DNA of 64,000 bases from assembly GCA_019055375.1 (NCBI GenBank), contig JAHQIW010006965.1, positions 248,001 through 312,000 on the forward strand. The letters are read 5' to 3'. Positions 43,081 to 54,820 of the stretch are shown piece by piece; within the stretch, counting starts at the first letter, position 1, and each line of letters starts with the position of its first letter. The notes under the pieces are model-generated. The model saw only the letters and a list, made by a program, of their open reading frames with translations. It did not search any database and was not told the DNA's origin. The stretch comes from Parelaphostrongylus tenuis (lineage: Eukaryota; Nematoda; Chromadorea; Rhabditida; Metastrongylidae). Made by a program: the position numbers and the translations under genes.

Positions 43081-43449
43081 ATCCTTTACCAGACCACATG
43101 ACATGTTGGTTCAAATAATAATGAAAGGATCTATTGAAATTTGAGCGTGGTCTTAATAAAGCACTCGAAGAAAGGTATATTATGATAAAATACCAGCCAG
43201 CTAGCAATCGAGTGCGAAAACAGTCTGTGTTAGGTGAATGTTTCACCTGACAAAGAGCGTAAAGCGTAGGTCGTCGATAACTATATATAAGGAGCGTGAC
43301 GCTCCCGAGAGAACTGACTATGAAAAGATCGACAGACGACGGGTTCTGCCCGGCTGATGAGTCTGTAAGGACGAAACACGTGTCTCGGGCTGTACAAGAG
43401 CCTTTACCAGACCACATGACATGTTGGCTCAAATAATAATGAAAGGATC
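43081..43449 (+). mobile_element. Hammerhead-ribozyme repeat, partial tandem (318-bp period)
   Basis: CCTTTACCAGACCACATGAC occurs at 43083 and 43401, exactly 318 bp apart, and each is followed by TCAAATAATAATGAAAGGAT. Between them is one full body (TTTGAGCGTGGTCTTAATAA, GTTAGGTGAATGTTTCACCT, TCGTCGATAACTATATATAA) and one intact ribozyme (43341-43403). The unit length and head-to-tail layout are those of retrozymes and Penelope-type terminal repeats. Confidence 0.85.
43341..43403 (+). ncRNA. Hammerhead ribozyme, type I, intact
   Basis: CTGATGA is at 43354-43360. Stem II is GTC/GAC (43361-43363 with 43370-43372) closed by TGTAAG. GAAA is at 43373-43376. The palindromic stem III CACGTG (43377-43382) is followed by U43383 and C43384. 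Stem I pairs 43385-43390 (TCGGGC) with 43348-43353 (GCCCGG) and, past a 7-against-1 internal loop, GAGCCT with GGGTTC. The predicted cleavage is between 43384 and 43385. The very short stem III suggests cleavage mainly as a dimer, as reported for Penelope-type hammerheads. Confidence 0.88.
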
Positions 43450-43872
43450 ATGTAAAAGGGTTAAAAATAAATGGGCCGATTATACTACTTCCGACTGCAT
43501 ATAAGTTTGAATAAACTTGTATTTGCTATTGTGTTTCGAACCAAACGGCAGATAATCAATTTCTTATAATAAAGCTATTTCATCTAGCTTCTTAGAAAGC
43601 TTTGCCGTTACGAAAGCGATGGAACGCAGAGAGTGCAGTGATAGAGATGGCGCTTAATTGCTTGCTCAAAGCTCTAATCCGAATACCCCTCTGGATAACT
43701 GAGTTTACCATATCATTAGGACTGAAAAGATAATAGCATATTGGCCTCGAAAAGCTCCTTCTGTCTCACAAAAGTGGTGCCCGAGGATTGCGAAGGTCTT
43801 GAAACGTTCTGGCATAGCCATCTTGCGATCTTAGTGGGAAGCAACCAGCGATGGAAGGATCGAAAACATAAT

Positions 43873-44170
43873 TATTAGCTGAGCCAACATGTCATGTGTT
43901 CTGTTAATGGCCTCTTGTACAGCCCCATACACGCTTCAGACCTTACAGTCTCGTCAGTCGGGCAGGACTCGTCGTCTTTTAGCCAATCCTGTGTGGGTGC
44001 TCCAGTCCCCACACTAAGAGGTAGCGTCGACGAACGATTTACACTGTACGTCAAGTGAGAACATCACCGAGCATACAGTGTTGTACACTCGATTGCTCTT
44101 TGGCTGGTATTTGTGTAATATTATACCTTTGTTTCGAGTGTTTTATTGAGACCACGCTCCACAATATGTC
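43873..44170 (-). mobile_element. Hammerhead-ribozyme repeat unit, - strand, inactive ribozyme
   Basis: The unit is recognisable from GAGCCAACATGTCATGTG to GAGACCACGCTC. The ribozyme (43910-43970) keeps CTGACGA and GAC-TGTAAG-GTC, but GAAA is altered (TGAAG). Confidence 0.75.
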
Positions 44171-44925
44171 CCATAATTACTATTTAGCATATCAAAATAG
44201 AATAAAAACTAAATAAAAAAAATTAAAAAATAAAAAAGTAGTAACGAAAACGTTTATAAATAGGGAAAATCTTGAGTGTTTCCCTGATTTATATAAGAAT
44301 TCGTTGACGTTCGTGGGTGACTGATGTCGGTGACGACACCTTGGAAAAGTAGTTAATCTCAGCACGGTATGAGATGTCGTGCCGGAGGAAACAATTGTTA
44401 GGAAAGATAGTAATGCTTTTCTATAGGTAAAACTTGATGCTTTCTCGACGAAGCTGGTTTTCAGCGATTGGGCTTAGTCTTCGAGCAATAAAGTATAATT
44501 GAAAGTTCACATTCTCATGATTTTATAGGAAAGTCTTCGATCTTCTGCAACAATCACATAATTAGAATCCAAACTTAGCAATTTGAGATTGAATTTTTTT
44601 GAATTCTGAATTCTCAGCATAAAAGCTCCAACTTCAAACGAAATCATGCATTAGGAAACACCATCGCACTGACCATCAGTCTTCTTTCTTGCTCGAATTT
44701 CGAGTTCTGAAGCAAAAAATAGGAATTTCCTACGACTCCACTAAAATCTGTGATTTGTCGTGTTTATTCGCTGGAAATTTTCTATGAGCTAGGATGAGTT
44801 GAATTGAAGTTGAGAGTTCCAATTATTTCCGCGAAGAGATCCATAGATACCTCTTTGTCGCGACACTGTTATGGATTGTATCTCATAATTATTATTTGAG
44901 TCAACATGCCACGTGATGTGGTAAT

Positions 44926-44988
44926 GGGCTCTTGTACATCCCGATACACGTGTTTCGACTTTATAGTCTCGTCAGTCGGGTAGAACCA
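44926..44988 (-). ncRNA. Hammerhead ribozyme, type I, core intact
   Basis: CTGACGA, stem II GAC-TATAAA-GTC, GAAA, CACGTG, TA, then TCGGGA against ACCCGA (five pairs in stem I). The stem II centre pair is A-U here and U-A in the copy at 43341, a compensating change. Confidence 0.8.
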
Positions 44989-45188
44989 GGCGTGGTCTTA
45001 TTAAAACACTCGAAATAAAGGTATAATATTATAAAAATACCAGCCAAAAAGCATTAGAATCTACAACACTGTATGTTCAGTGACACTCTCACCTGACTAA
45101 CAGTGTAAATCGTTCGTCGCCGCTTACGTCTTTGTAGGGGGAGTAGCGATTCCCAAGAGGAGTGGCTAAACACTAGAATACGCAGGAA

Positions 45189-45249
45189 TCTTCCCGACTG
45201 ACGAGACTGTAAGGTCGAAATACGTGTATCGAGCTGTACAAGAGCCCAT
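45189..45249 (+). ncRNA. Hammerhead ribozyme, core intact, weak stem I
   Basis: CTGACGA at 45198-45204, GAC-TGTAAG-GTC, GAAA, TACGTG, TA. Stem I TCGAGC against TTCCCGA has mismatches, so folding is doubtful. Confidence 0.65.
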
Positions 45250-45345
45250 TACCAGACCACATGACCTTTGGCTCAAATAATAATTATGCGATATATTGAA
45301 ATTTGAGCGTGGTCTTAATCACTCGAAATAAAGGTATAATGTTAT

Positions 45346-48300
45346 GGATTGCACCTGTTGAGCTCGCCTCGATTCACATGGTACTTTTCAATTAACCGAC
45401 ACCTCATTGATCGTTTCTCGACTTTTTTTTGTTTGTTCTGATTTTAGAATTATTACAACCTTCTCTACTGTTCTGCCATTAAAACAATCAATACGCGAAA
45501 TGGTGTACTTCCTTTTCAAGCAAGTTTTTTTCTTTTGAGAACATCGACAAAGTACAGCAGTTGATTACGCCCTACTTATTTTTGTTCCTTTAATTTGCTG
45601 TCGTTACCGTTGACGTTTTTGTGATTCTTTTCAATGTGACAACTGAACAGGTCTCACTACTAAAGCGCATTCCCACCTTAAACATTGCTGGTCGCTTCAA
45701 CAAACTCACTTCCTAGAACAGTTCTTTACACAATTTTTTTTTGTCATTTTTGATAGCAACTTATTACAGAGTTTTCACGCGCTGATTAGCTGTTTGAAAA
45801 GAATTTAGCTAGAAGTCTATTCTCTTACTTGTCCTTCTTTCTTCTTCTTTGCTTCCATACTGATCTTTTCTGGAGTCAACCTTCTATTTACTGCCTGCGT
45901 AATATGCCGAAATGCAGACTACTTTGTGAAATATGACCGCAAGAGTACTTAGCTGCGAACAAAGCTTGCAATTTTGTATGCATAATAAAAAGGGCTCAAA
46001 CCCCGGCAGACCATTATAAGGCAGCGCGTATTCGCACTGCGCCATTCATGTCCTTGCTATGCTTTCCTCTCGGTCGAGGTTTAAGTTTTTCGCTGGCAAT
46101 GAACAACCACTCGTCAAAGGGAATGGACCTACGGAGAAGTCTGCAGTGTACTCGCTTGTGCTGAAGCCTCTTCTAGTGTATTTCATTCAAATACCGATGA
46201 AACTTAACATTAATCCACATTAATTCACGAAAGTTGGGTCTTAAGAAAATTCATTTGCTGTGATCTTTTCTCTTTTCTTGAGTTTCTCAGCGTACATCTG
46301 CGATCTACCGGTCCTCTTGAAGTTACCTGCTTTTTAACGGACTTTGCGCAATAATTGTAACATCAATCTTCACTTTTCTTGAAAGGATTACTCTGTTGAT
46401 GATTTTCCTTCGCGAAAGCAGCTTGATGACTGATCTTTGCATCTTTTTATTCGTTTACTTTACACTTAAGATCGTAGTCTTTGGTACCGAACAAAAGTAG
46501 GCAGCAATGTTTCATTGTCTTGTCATGCAAATAACGCACCATAGAGCAACCGAATCTTGTCTCACGACAGCTGACGATAGTTTCTTGATCACTGAGAAAG
46601 GAGTATACAAGAGTCTGTAAGCCTAATATATTGGGTTCAGGTACTCAAACGTCCTTCTAAAAATAGATTCGGCGAGAGTTTGTATGTTTAATATAATGGT
46701 GTAGGTGCCTAACCACCTCCAGACGATGGAGGCCACTCTGGCCCTCAACTTTAGAGATCTATTTTCGCTTAACAAAGCTTTTCATCTACGATGTTAACAT
46801 TCATATAGGAGCACAATTTCAATATTTTGTTTGTTTTCTATTAAGGCTTCATACTACGCGTAAAAGCGAGAATAGTATTATGTATCACACTCAATTTGAT
46901 TTCTTTGGTTTGTTAGGGTCTAAGGATCTTTTTTTTTTCGTGTAGAGAAATTCATGTTTCATCAGAGTATTAAAAAACCAGAGGTTTCCTTCGAAATAAA
47001 AAGAAAGAATGTCTTCTAAATAGCGCAAATTGCAGTATCGATCATGTTGTCGTCCGGAAAGGGTTAAACACATTCCAGTCATCCCATGAACTCTCGAATG
47101 TTCTTGGACCGTCTACGCTCTTCTACAGTGGAATGCTCTTGGACAGTCTATGGAGTCCTTCGACGTAGCTTCCCTTTGCACAAAGTGGTCAAAGACTCTG
47201 CTAAGCAAGCCATTTGCGAGGTTCTCACGGAAGACGGAAAAGCTATAAAAATGTGTGGTATTTCGACTCCGTAGGTCATTGGAGTATTGAACAGTTGTCA
47301 TAGTGGCTCAATCTTTAGATTGTTTGGGAGCACATTAACTGAGAGCGTTGTGAATACGACAGTGACTAACCCCACTTTGCTCTTGCCTATGTGCCTAAGG
47401 CGAAAAATCTCAGTAATGGATCTCTGCCCATTACTCTCCTGTCGATATATATAGATATTTGTTTTGTCATCTGCTTTATAACAGATAGAAATAAACAATC
47501 GTTTTGACTTGTTGATGAGACACAGAGTACACATAAGTCACAAGTAGGCAAGCTAAAAAAAACTGTATTCAGTTTCTGAATCTACAAATCGCATCCGAAA
47601 ACGACTGCATCACCAAATGAAATGGCACCAAAAAACAACTAGCAAAAGCATGCTGATTCAATACTTCTCCTTCCAATGTCGCATAAAAGAACAGTGTATG
47701 TGAAAACATGTTCCGAACAGCCCTCAATGTGTGAATAGGAAGAAGGCTTGAGGAGGAATCCTCGAACGTGACGTGGAAAATAGTTATTTCTAATAGCTAC
47801 AAATGGTGTGAGCCTTTTGGCTCATATTTAGAAAGAAAAAGCAGCTTTTACAGATGCTGATCTCAGCGAAATAGTACTCCTTTCCTTTATTTTCAGCAAA
47901 GTAAGCGCAACTATAAAGTGAAGAGCAAATCTGAATAGCTGGCAGCAGTGATGAAAAATCGCCGAGCACTTGGAATCCCTAGCTAATCGAAACCGATTAC
48001 ACGACCGTCTACCAAAATCAAAAGTTACATAACTGGCGCAATGATAGAAACGATGATTGCGTGAGTTTGGGAACAATTCGCGAGTTCTTGTAAAACTTGC
48101 AAGAAGAATACTTTGGTGAAATGAGTAAACCACTTTGCCTCTGCGTAGAAGTGCACTTGATTGGAAAACTTGCAGCCTAGTAAAAACATTCCACCAGTCA
48201 CGTGTAGGCTATAAAAATATAACAAAAACGATTTTGCTGTAAACGTCACTATCCTTTCATGAGTATCTGAAATATCGGTGCAAAAAATCCTCAAAGCAAT

Positions 48301-50009
48301 CGTCATGGAATCCAGAACATCGAATTTGGACCGCAAGAACTAATATTTCGTGATCACACGCGACACTACCTAGCGCCTAATACTTTAAGCTGATTTTTCC
48401 TCAGATGAGTCAGGCAAGGGCTTGATCCATGAACGACTCTGTGCAGCTGCTCCTCAATAGACTTGTTCCTTTTGTTATCTCAAAAAGAACAAAACGGTGA
48501 AAGATAAAAAGAAGGTGCCAAGCTTGAGATCTGGATTTTTTAAGAATCAAGTTTTTCTGCTGACGTCATAAATGTGTTTGACTGAGTAGATTGCACGTCA
48601 TTTTGACCCTCGCGGCCTTAAAGAAGGAGATATTGTCTAAATGTCAGTTGCTATTGTTTTTAACACGCGATGATATTCTTAACTTCGTATCTGCATATCC
48701 AGAAAGCAATGAATGTGCGGAGCCAAGAATAACTTTCATTCTTTTCCTGTTGTGCAATTGTCTTCCAATGTGGTGGTCTGCTCCGATCACGGTGACGTAC
48801 ACAAGATCTTTTTAAAATGGTGAACTTGTTGCCATTTGAGGACGAAAACTGTTCATGTTAGACCCACTCACTGTGCGTCCATCGTTATGTGGCTGTCGGG
48901 AACTTTTCCGTTTGGTAGCACAGACTTTAAGCCTATTCTCTACTCTCGGCAAGAAGTTTTCATTGAGAGTGTTGGTAATCATTCGAAAGCCTGAATGAAA
49001 GCTAGAGCTGCAAGCAGCCGGCTTTTTCAATTAGCCTTTTGTAACGTTGAAAATTCAAAGTAAAATTATGTTTTACGCGCACATATTTTTTGCATTATAG
49101 AGCCCTTTTTTGGACTGTTAGTAATCGCTCGACAGCGTAAAGTAAACCGATTCCAACGTTGTGCTTATATCCCGGAGAGATAGTTTCTCTACAACGTAGC
49201 GCGGAAAACAAGATTGATTCTCATGCGTGAGCAAGTGTTCTTTGGCCGATTCACGGACGGTGGGATGGAAGGCAGGGACGAGTCGGAGGGATATCAATCG
49301 ATAGCGCCTAAATCAAGTGTATCTGACTAAAAATTGTTTTTCCGGTCTGGAATAGACTTTAGATTAAACGTTTAACTCTGCTAGTAGAAGAGTTTCTCTA
49401 CACGTTCATGTGCTTTTCGTGCTTCCAGCGAAATGATGAGTGAGTTGCGCGGCTAATGTGAAACATACTTTTGTTTTTGATTTTGCGTCAAGAAAGGCTA
49501 TTTTTGAAAAATCTGATTGAGCACAGCACTAGCTCGAAATTCAATGATTACTTTATGAAATATGTATTTTTGTTCATAATCTGGTATTGATGCTTTTGAC
49601 GATTGTTTTTTCGCTTTTTTTCCGAAACCATGGATGAGATTTTCAAGCTTGTGAAAAATGTTTAAGAACACATCAAGTAACTTTTGATGAACCTTTGATC
49701 TATTGCGGTTATGTGTTGTTATTCTCTTTGTGCAAATTAAGGCTAATGTCTGAAGTAGTGTTCAATTGAACTTCAGGCTATTAGATATTGTTATGATGAA
49801 ATCCTAATCTGAGAATGTCACTCGTTCAGAGAGATCTGCTCCTTTTCTCGAAAACTAACGTTTGTAAGTCTTTACAATATTTAACTTTTTCACATTGCTG
49901 CTCTATCGTATATCTCGTTGGAAGAGGGACGAAAAAAATAACACGATCAACAGTAAGATTCTACTCATTTCCCCACACTAATTGTTTCGTCACTCATATC
50001 TCATAATTG
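45346..50009. other. Intergenic, no gene recognised
   Basis: Short frames only. 47086-47170 contains two copies of a 35-bp phrase (ATGTTCTTGGACCGTCTA / ATGCTCTTGGACAGTCTA). 46610-46710 has two loosely similar segments. 48895-49430 is the partner of the intron 10 repeat. Confidence 0.5.
48895..49430. repeat. Dispersed repeat of unknown type (copy 2)
   Basis: The left half is direct and the right half inverted relative to 32160-32670, so one copy has been rearranged or both are composites. Shared words include AAAATTATGTTTTAC and, inverted, CACGAAAAGCACATGAACG. Confidence 0.55.
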
Positions 50010-50432
50010 CTATTTGAATTTGCTATTTGAACCAACTCGTCCTGTAGTCTGTTGAATGGGCTCTTGTACAGCCCGATACACGTGTTCGGACCTTACAGTC
50101 TCGTCAGCAGGGCAGAACCCCCTGTCTTTTAGCCAATCATCTGAGGACGCTCTAGTCCCCACACTAAGAGTTAACGACGACGAACGATTTACACTGCAGT
50201 GCTGTCGAAGGAAAATCACTGTAACGGCAGTTTCGTACACTCAGTTGCTCTTGGCTGGTATTTTGAAATATATCATACCGTTATTTCCGAGCACTGTTCC
50301 AAGATTTCTTAAGACCATGCTAAAATTTCAACAAGTTTCATATCTTATAACTGCTATCTGATATTCGATATGTTGAAATTTGAGCGTGGTGTGAAGAAAC
50401 ACTCGAAAATAACGCTATAATATATGTTCCGT
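50010..50432. mobile_element. Hammerhead-ribozyme repeat, - strand unit plus + fragment
   Basis: A - strand unit (ribozyme 50058-50120, GAAA core lost: rc reads GGTCCGAACACG) is followed at 50365 by a + strand fragment starting TGTTGAAATTTGAGCGTGG. It has the same inverted layout as at 25 and 45 kb. Confidence 0.75.
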
Positions 50433-50562
50433 CACTGCTCTCCCATTTATAGCAGAAAACTTAAAGCTTCAGCTCGGTAAATGTGATCTCTATGGATTGA
50501 ATCCACGAAAAATCATAGCACACTCAATGATGCAGAGTGATATGTAAAACTTTCGCGTCAGG

Positions 50563-50631
50563 CGGGACTCGAACCCACATCTCACTCTATCCGGGAGCGC
50601 GTGCTCTAGCCCGTTGCACTACTGGCGCCCA
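50563..50631 (-). repeat. tRNA-like SINE head, family 2
   Basis: On the - strand, A-box-like GTAGTGCAACGGGCTAGAGC and B-box GTGGGTTCGAGTCCC are well preserved. The ends do not pair well enough to call a tRNA gene. Confidence 0.55.
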
Positions 50632-51344
50632 TTTTGTCTACCACTCTTTCTACGCTACAACGCATCTATCTGAGTTAGAAGAAGAGTTCTATCATAGCAC
50701 ACTATTTATCTATTGAGCAGTTTGAGTAGTTTCTTCAAATGCTGTATTTCGAGAGTCCATCTAATATACTGACGTGTTCATTCTCTATAACATTTTGTCA
50801 TCCTCGTTAAGCACTACTGTCATCGAAATTACATGCCACGTCTATGATCACGGCAACATGAAATCAAACTTGTTCTCTTATCATGGATGTTTTTCGGTTG
50901 TCTATGTTTTCAGATGAACTCGTTTACGCTGGCTGGAAAAAGTTTTGTGGCTTTTAGTAGTCATTTGATTTCTTTTTTTCAATAATATGAGCAGGTTCTC
51001 AAGCAGCTCAAGGACGTTCTTTTCCAATTTTTCAAAAATTTATTGGTAAGAGAATTTTGATAAGGTGCTAACTGAACAAGATAAAAGGTGTTGTCCAGTC
51101 AATATCGACTGCATTCTATCCGCTGTATTTTCTTTTGCAAGATACAATCAGTCGATCAGTCTATCCTGCCCCTAGGTAATTTGATGGCTTTTTTTTGCCT
51201 ACTACTGCCATGCAGCGGTGCAAACATCATTCCGATTCTCACAAAGCAATGTACTATCTCTACATTATCTTTTGCCAGCCACTCGATTGTCAGAAAGAGA
51301 TTATCGACTACTTGCTAGAATTTATGATGCTCCAAACATCACAA

Positions 51345-51808
51345 CGAGTGCTATTTTACCTTTATTTCGAGTGTGTTCTCGAGACTACGCTCGAGTTTCA
51401 ACATATCTCTTGATATTATCTGACCCAACATGTCATGTGGTCTGTTAATGGGCTCTTGTACAGCCCGATACACGTATTTCGACCTTACAGTCTCGTCAGT
51501 CGGGCAGAACCCTTCATGTTTTAGTGTTTAGCCAATCCTCTCGAGAATCGCCACTCTCCCTATAAAGAGGTAAGTGACGACGAACGATTTACACTGTATA
51601 TTGAGCGAAATTACCATTGAATATATCATATTTCTACACTCGATTGCTCTTTGACCGATATTTTTGTAATATTATACCTTCATTTTTAGTGTGTTTTTAA
51701 GACCACGCTCAAATTTCAACATATCTCATAATATTGGCTAAGCCAACATGTTCATGTGGTCTGTTAATGGGCTCTTGTACAGCCCGATACACGTGTTTCG
51801 ACCTGGTA
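51345..51808 (-). mobile_element. Hammerhead-ribozyme repeat, partial tandem on the - strand (319-bp period)
   Basis: GGGCTCTTGTACAGCCCGAT begins at 51450 and again at 51769, 319 bp apart. The first ribozyme (51450-51512) is intact; the second stops inside stem II at 51808, where unrelated sequence begins. The tail of a preceding unit (CTTTATTTCGAGTGTGTTCT, 51355-51420) shows a third partial unit. Confidence 0.85.
51450..51512 (-). ncRNA. Hammerhead ribozyme, type I, intact
   Basis: On the - strand: GCCCGA, CTGACGA, GAC-TGTAAG-GTC, GAAA, TACGTG, TA, TCGGGC. Stem I has six perfect pairs. Predicted cleavage is between 51469 and 51468. Compared with 43341, stem II has a swapped middle pair and stem I gains a U-A for a U-G. 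Confidence 0.85.
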
Positions 51809-52914
51809 TTACTATTTCAATAGCCTCAGAAATTTTAGTAAATAGTCGATAATCTTTTTCTGACAACCGAGTGCCAGGCAACAGATAACTTAGCGATAGT
51901 GCATTGCGTTGTGAGAGTCGGAATGATAAACGACAGCTGCACATCAGGAACAACAGCATCGAAATTCTTCAAAAAATCCTCCTCAAAAAGTGATTGATGA
52001 TCTTTTGAGAGTATAACAGATGAAGAGCTTGCCTGGAGTCCTTCACCAAGATCACTCTAAAGTTGATGTGATAAACATGAATTAGAAAAATAATGAAAAC
52101 ATGAATGTGGCTGCACATTTGATTCTCAGCTCTTGCACTCTCTCTGCCACGTGGGTTTAGGTCACAAGCATAGAGCACTAATATTTCACTTACTCATTCT
52201 CTTCTCTTCTTCCTCATCTTTTTCTCCTTTCCTTTTACGTATTTTTTTTCGTCCCCCGACGTTAGACTTTTTACGATGACAGCTGATAAGAAGAAAGATA
52301 GAAGTCCGCAGCGACCATTGATGGCCGAAATTGAAAGGCTTTTCTCTATGAATTTGGAGCGTACTCGTTGTTTTTCACAGCAATCTCTGAGCTCAGCACA
52401 AAAAATCCATGGAATTTTTTGATAAAGCGTATTCTTGTGCAAGCACTGCAATTGTATATCCTATCGCTTCTACTGTAAGCTGAGTTGTAAATAAGTAAAA
52501 TTGTTGGATTACACTTTGATGATTTTTTCTATAAATTATATAGAACCCTATTCAATGTTAAGATGATCCCAAATACAGATTTTTTGTTTGTTGATTGAGC
52601 CCGGTGTAGAAGCGTTATTAAGAATTTTTTACGCGGACTCGTTCGACGCCTCTCGTTTCCTTTAAAGCTGATGGTTCGAGTTGATCGCTCTCGTTGCAAC
52701 ACTTTCCCTTCGTCTGGCTCGAATCAAACCTTCTCCCAGCAAAGCAGCGGTCGAATGAGGGACCTTCTCGCCCGGCTTTTTATATACAATCTAATTTTAG
52801 AATTCTACATAAATCTCTTTTCCCATGACAATGCACGTTAACTGACTTCAGGCACAAGGTGACATCTCGAAATTATAATTCAGTAAGCTAGAATTTTGTT
52901 GCCTTCATGGACTG
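51809..52914. other. Intergenic, no gene recognised
   Basis: Only short frames and pyrimidine-rich stretches (52190-52250). Confidence 0.5.
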
Positions 52915-53215
52915 TCCTTTCTTTTCTTTTCTCAGAATTTGATGGTTAAACGTTCACGCGACATCGCCTTCGTAAGAGCCTTATCTATGTTTATTTTGGT
53001 GACTTTTTCCATATAATTATTAGAAAGATGAGACTTTCGAGAAGTAGCCAGATTGATGAGTTGTTTTTGATTAGATCCTTGATGAATACGAGATATTAAC
53101 CGAATAATTAGATATGGCGTGATATAATACATCTGGACTCGGACGAAGGCGGGTTCGCCGAAACGTTAGCCATCATATTCTGAGAAAAGAGAAATACCAA
53201 CCTTGTGTGAGTCTT
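52915..53215. repeat. Inverted-repeat element with degenerate hammerhead-like end
   Basis: TCTTTTCTCAGAATTTGATGG (52930s) reappears inverted as CCATCATATTCTGAGAAAAGA near 53170. The right end reads CTCGGACGAAGGCGGGTTCG and then CCGAAACGTTAGCC, an evident relative of the fold-back element at 35.5 kb, with a conserved core U changed to G. Confidence 0.6.
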
Positions 53216-54102
53216 AAAAATAAAAGGACGGCTTGTAAGAATTATCACATTTCTAATACTACGAGGTTTAGGGAAAGTCGCACTTTTGAGCTACTTCCTT
53301 TACATCTTGGCATATTCTTATTAGAAAGATTCCCGATACTCATTAGGCGCCTTTGTGTAGACCCTACGAAATACACCAGAGCACAATCATTCTTCACCGA
53401 TGACAACCCGATCAAGCCCCGTCACGGTGGCGAGAACTTGTCCCACACACTGTACTCCACTATATCATTTCATAATGTCAAATTCCACCATGATTAGACG
53501 GTGTTCACATGGCGTATATGGCGGTGACAAAGTGCAAGCATTACTTTCGTCTTCGTCGTTTGTCATTTTGTTCTCGTTGATCGGCTCATTAGCGCACAAC
53601 TTACTTTTTAAGAACTTGCTTGTGAATTCTGTGATAGGTCGCCTATGATAATATATGATAATGCAACAATCGGTAGTGTTGTTTTTCTCTGTTCATTCGT
53701 ATTTACTTTCATTTACATCGTTGTGTTGAGACAGTAAATTTTACGTTTTCAATCCTTCGACGACCAATCAGTCGCAGCGTGGCTGACCATCGCATCGCAA
53801 CCAGTATCGATTCAATTATCAGTAACAGTTGAGACGTGCTAAACAACTTTTTTTTTTAAAGCAGCCATTCTGTCATTTGGTTCGAAAATTGAAAAAAACG
53901 GCTTACGAATGAATTAGCGAATTCATGAAGTGATTAGAAAGGGCCACAAATACCTTACCCTGCATGCGCAAAAGTACAAGCGTGCTTGACAAAAGATTAA
54001 TCTTGTCGAACGCCAACCAGTATCGTGAAACATCGGCGTTATCATTTGTCAAGATTTCCTTGTTTTTTTTTGCTTCCTCGTAGTTTTACTGTTCCAAATA
54101 TG

Positions 54103-54215
54103 CACCTAAGAGAACTGAGTGATGAGCATAAACTCGACCTCATACCGGAATTGGATCCTCGGTACACCCGTACCGAAAAACGCGTGCTACGTCTACACCA
54201 CCAAGGCCACCCCTC
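54103..54215 (-). repeat. tRNA-like SINE, family 2, cluster copy 1
   Basis: It begins CCTAAGAGAACTGAGTGATG; the tRNA-like head lies on the - strand. Two further copies in the same orientation follow at 54.7 and 55.0 kb. Confidence 0.65.
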
Positions 54216-54257
54216 AACTATCACTCTTTCCTCGACATATTCTAGCAAAGCCGAGGC

Positions 54258-54325
54258 CTCGGGTTTGTAGTGGTAGCAAGTGCCTCCGGCATGGGTGAAT
54301 AGCGGGTTCAACTTCCGACTGAGGT
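54258..54325 (+). repeat. tRNA-like SINE head, family 2, opposite strand
   Basis: TTGTAGTGGTAGCAAGTGCC (A-box-like) and GCGGGTTCAACTTCCG (B-box-like), spaced as in the other heads. Confidence 0.5.
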
Positions 54326-54390
54326 CGAATTTTTGCTTAACTCGATTCTCTCAGATATCATTTGCTTCTGATCTTGCTAATGATGATAGA

Positions 54391-54686
54391 AAGGATAAAG
54401 CTCTCAGCGTCGATCAATTTTCAAGGAATACGCCATGCATTCGTCTTTTATTTTTAACTTCGTTTGAGGTGATTGAATGCATATCTGACACCTTTACAAT
54501 GACTCGCGGTGGTCTCCCGCTGACCGAGTCAGTGCTGCTTATCCTCCCAAACAAGTCTGAGACCAGTGTGGTACCAATTTACCGACCCCGAAGGAATGGA
54601 TGGCTTGGTGAGCCATGAGCGCGGGATCGAACTATCGACCTCGTGTGCGACGCGGAGCACCTCTAACTACTACGCCACATGCGCTC
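54391..54686 (-). repeat. tRNA-derived SINE, family 1, - strand, full length
   Basis: It runs from GGATAAAGCTCTCAGCGTCG to CCTCTAACTACTACGCCACA then TGCGCTC. It carries the complement of both promoter boxes and the GGTACCAATTTACCGACCC body segment. Confidence 0.85.
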
Positions 54687-54712
54687 TTAAAAAAAAAGGT
54701 TGTAATATCAAT

Positions 54713-54820
54713 GGACCTAAGAGAATTGAATGGTAAGCAAAACTCAACCTCAGACTGGAGTTGAACCCGTGTTTCACCCATACCGGGGGCACGTGGTATC
54801 AGTACACCATCATAGCACCG
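54713..54820 (-). repeat. tRNA-like SINE, family 2, cluster copy 2
   Basis: Shares CCTAAGAGAATTGAATGGT and GAGTTGAACCCGTGTTTCAC with its neighbours. Confidence 0.65.

Larger units (their letters stand above)
44885..45345. mobile_element. Inverted pair of hammerhead-ribozyme repeats
   Basis: A - strand ribozyme piece (44885-44990) joins directly to a + strand unit that starts in the body at GCGTGGTCTTATTAAAACAC and ends with a second ribozyme (45189-45249) and tail (ACCAGACCACATGACC, TTGAAATTTGAGCGTGG). Both cores are intact (CTGACGA, GAAA). Confidence 0.8.

Noticed and set aside
50563..50631. Genuine tRNA gene on the - strand
   Set aside because: The same reasons: the ends do not pair as an acceptor stem.
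25163..51808. CRISPR array, because the same words recur many times
   Set aside because: The repeats are about 318 bp, occur in both orientations, are scattered and lack regular short spacers.
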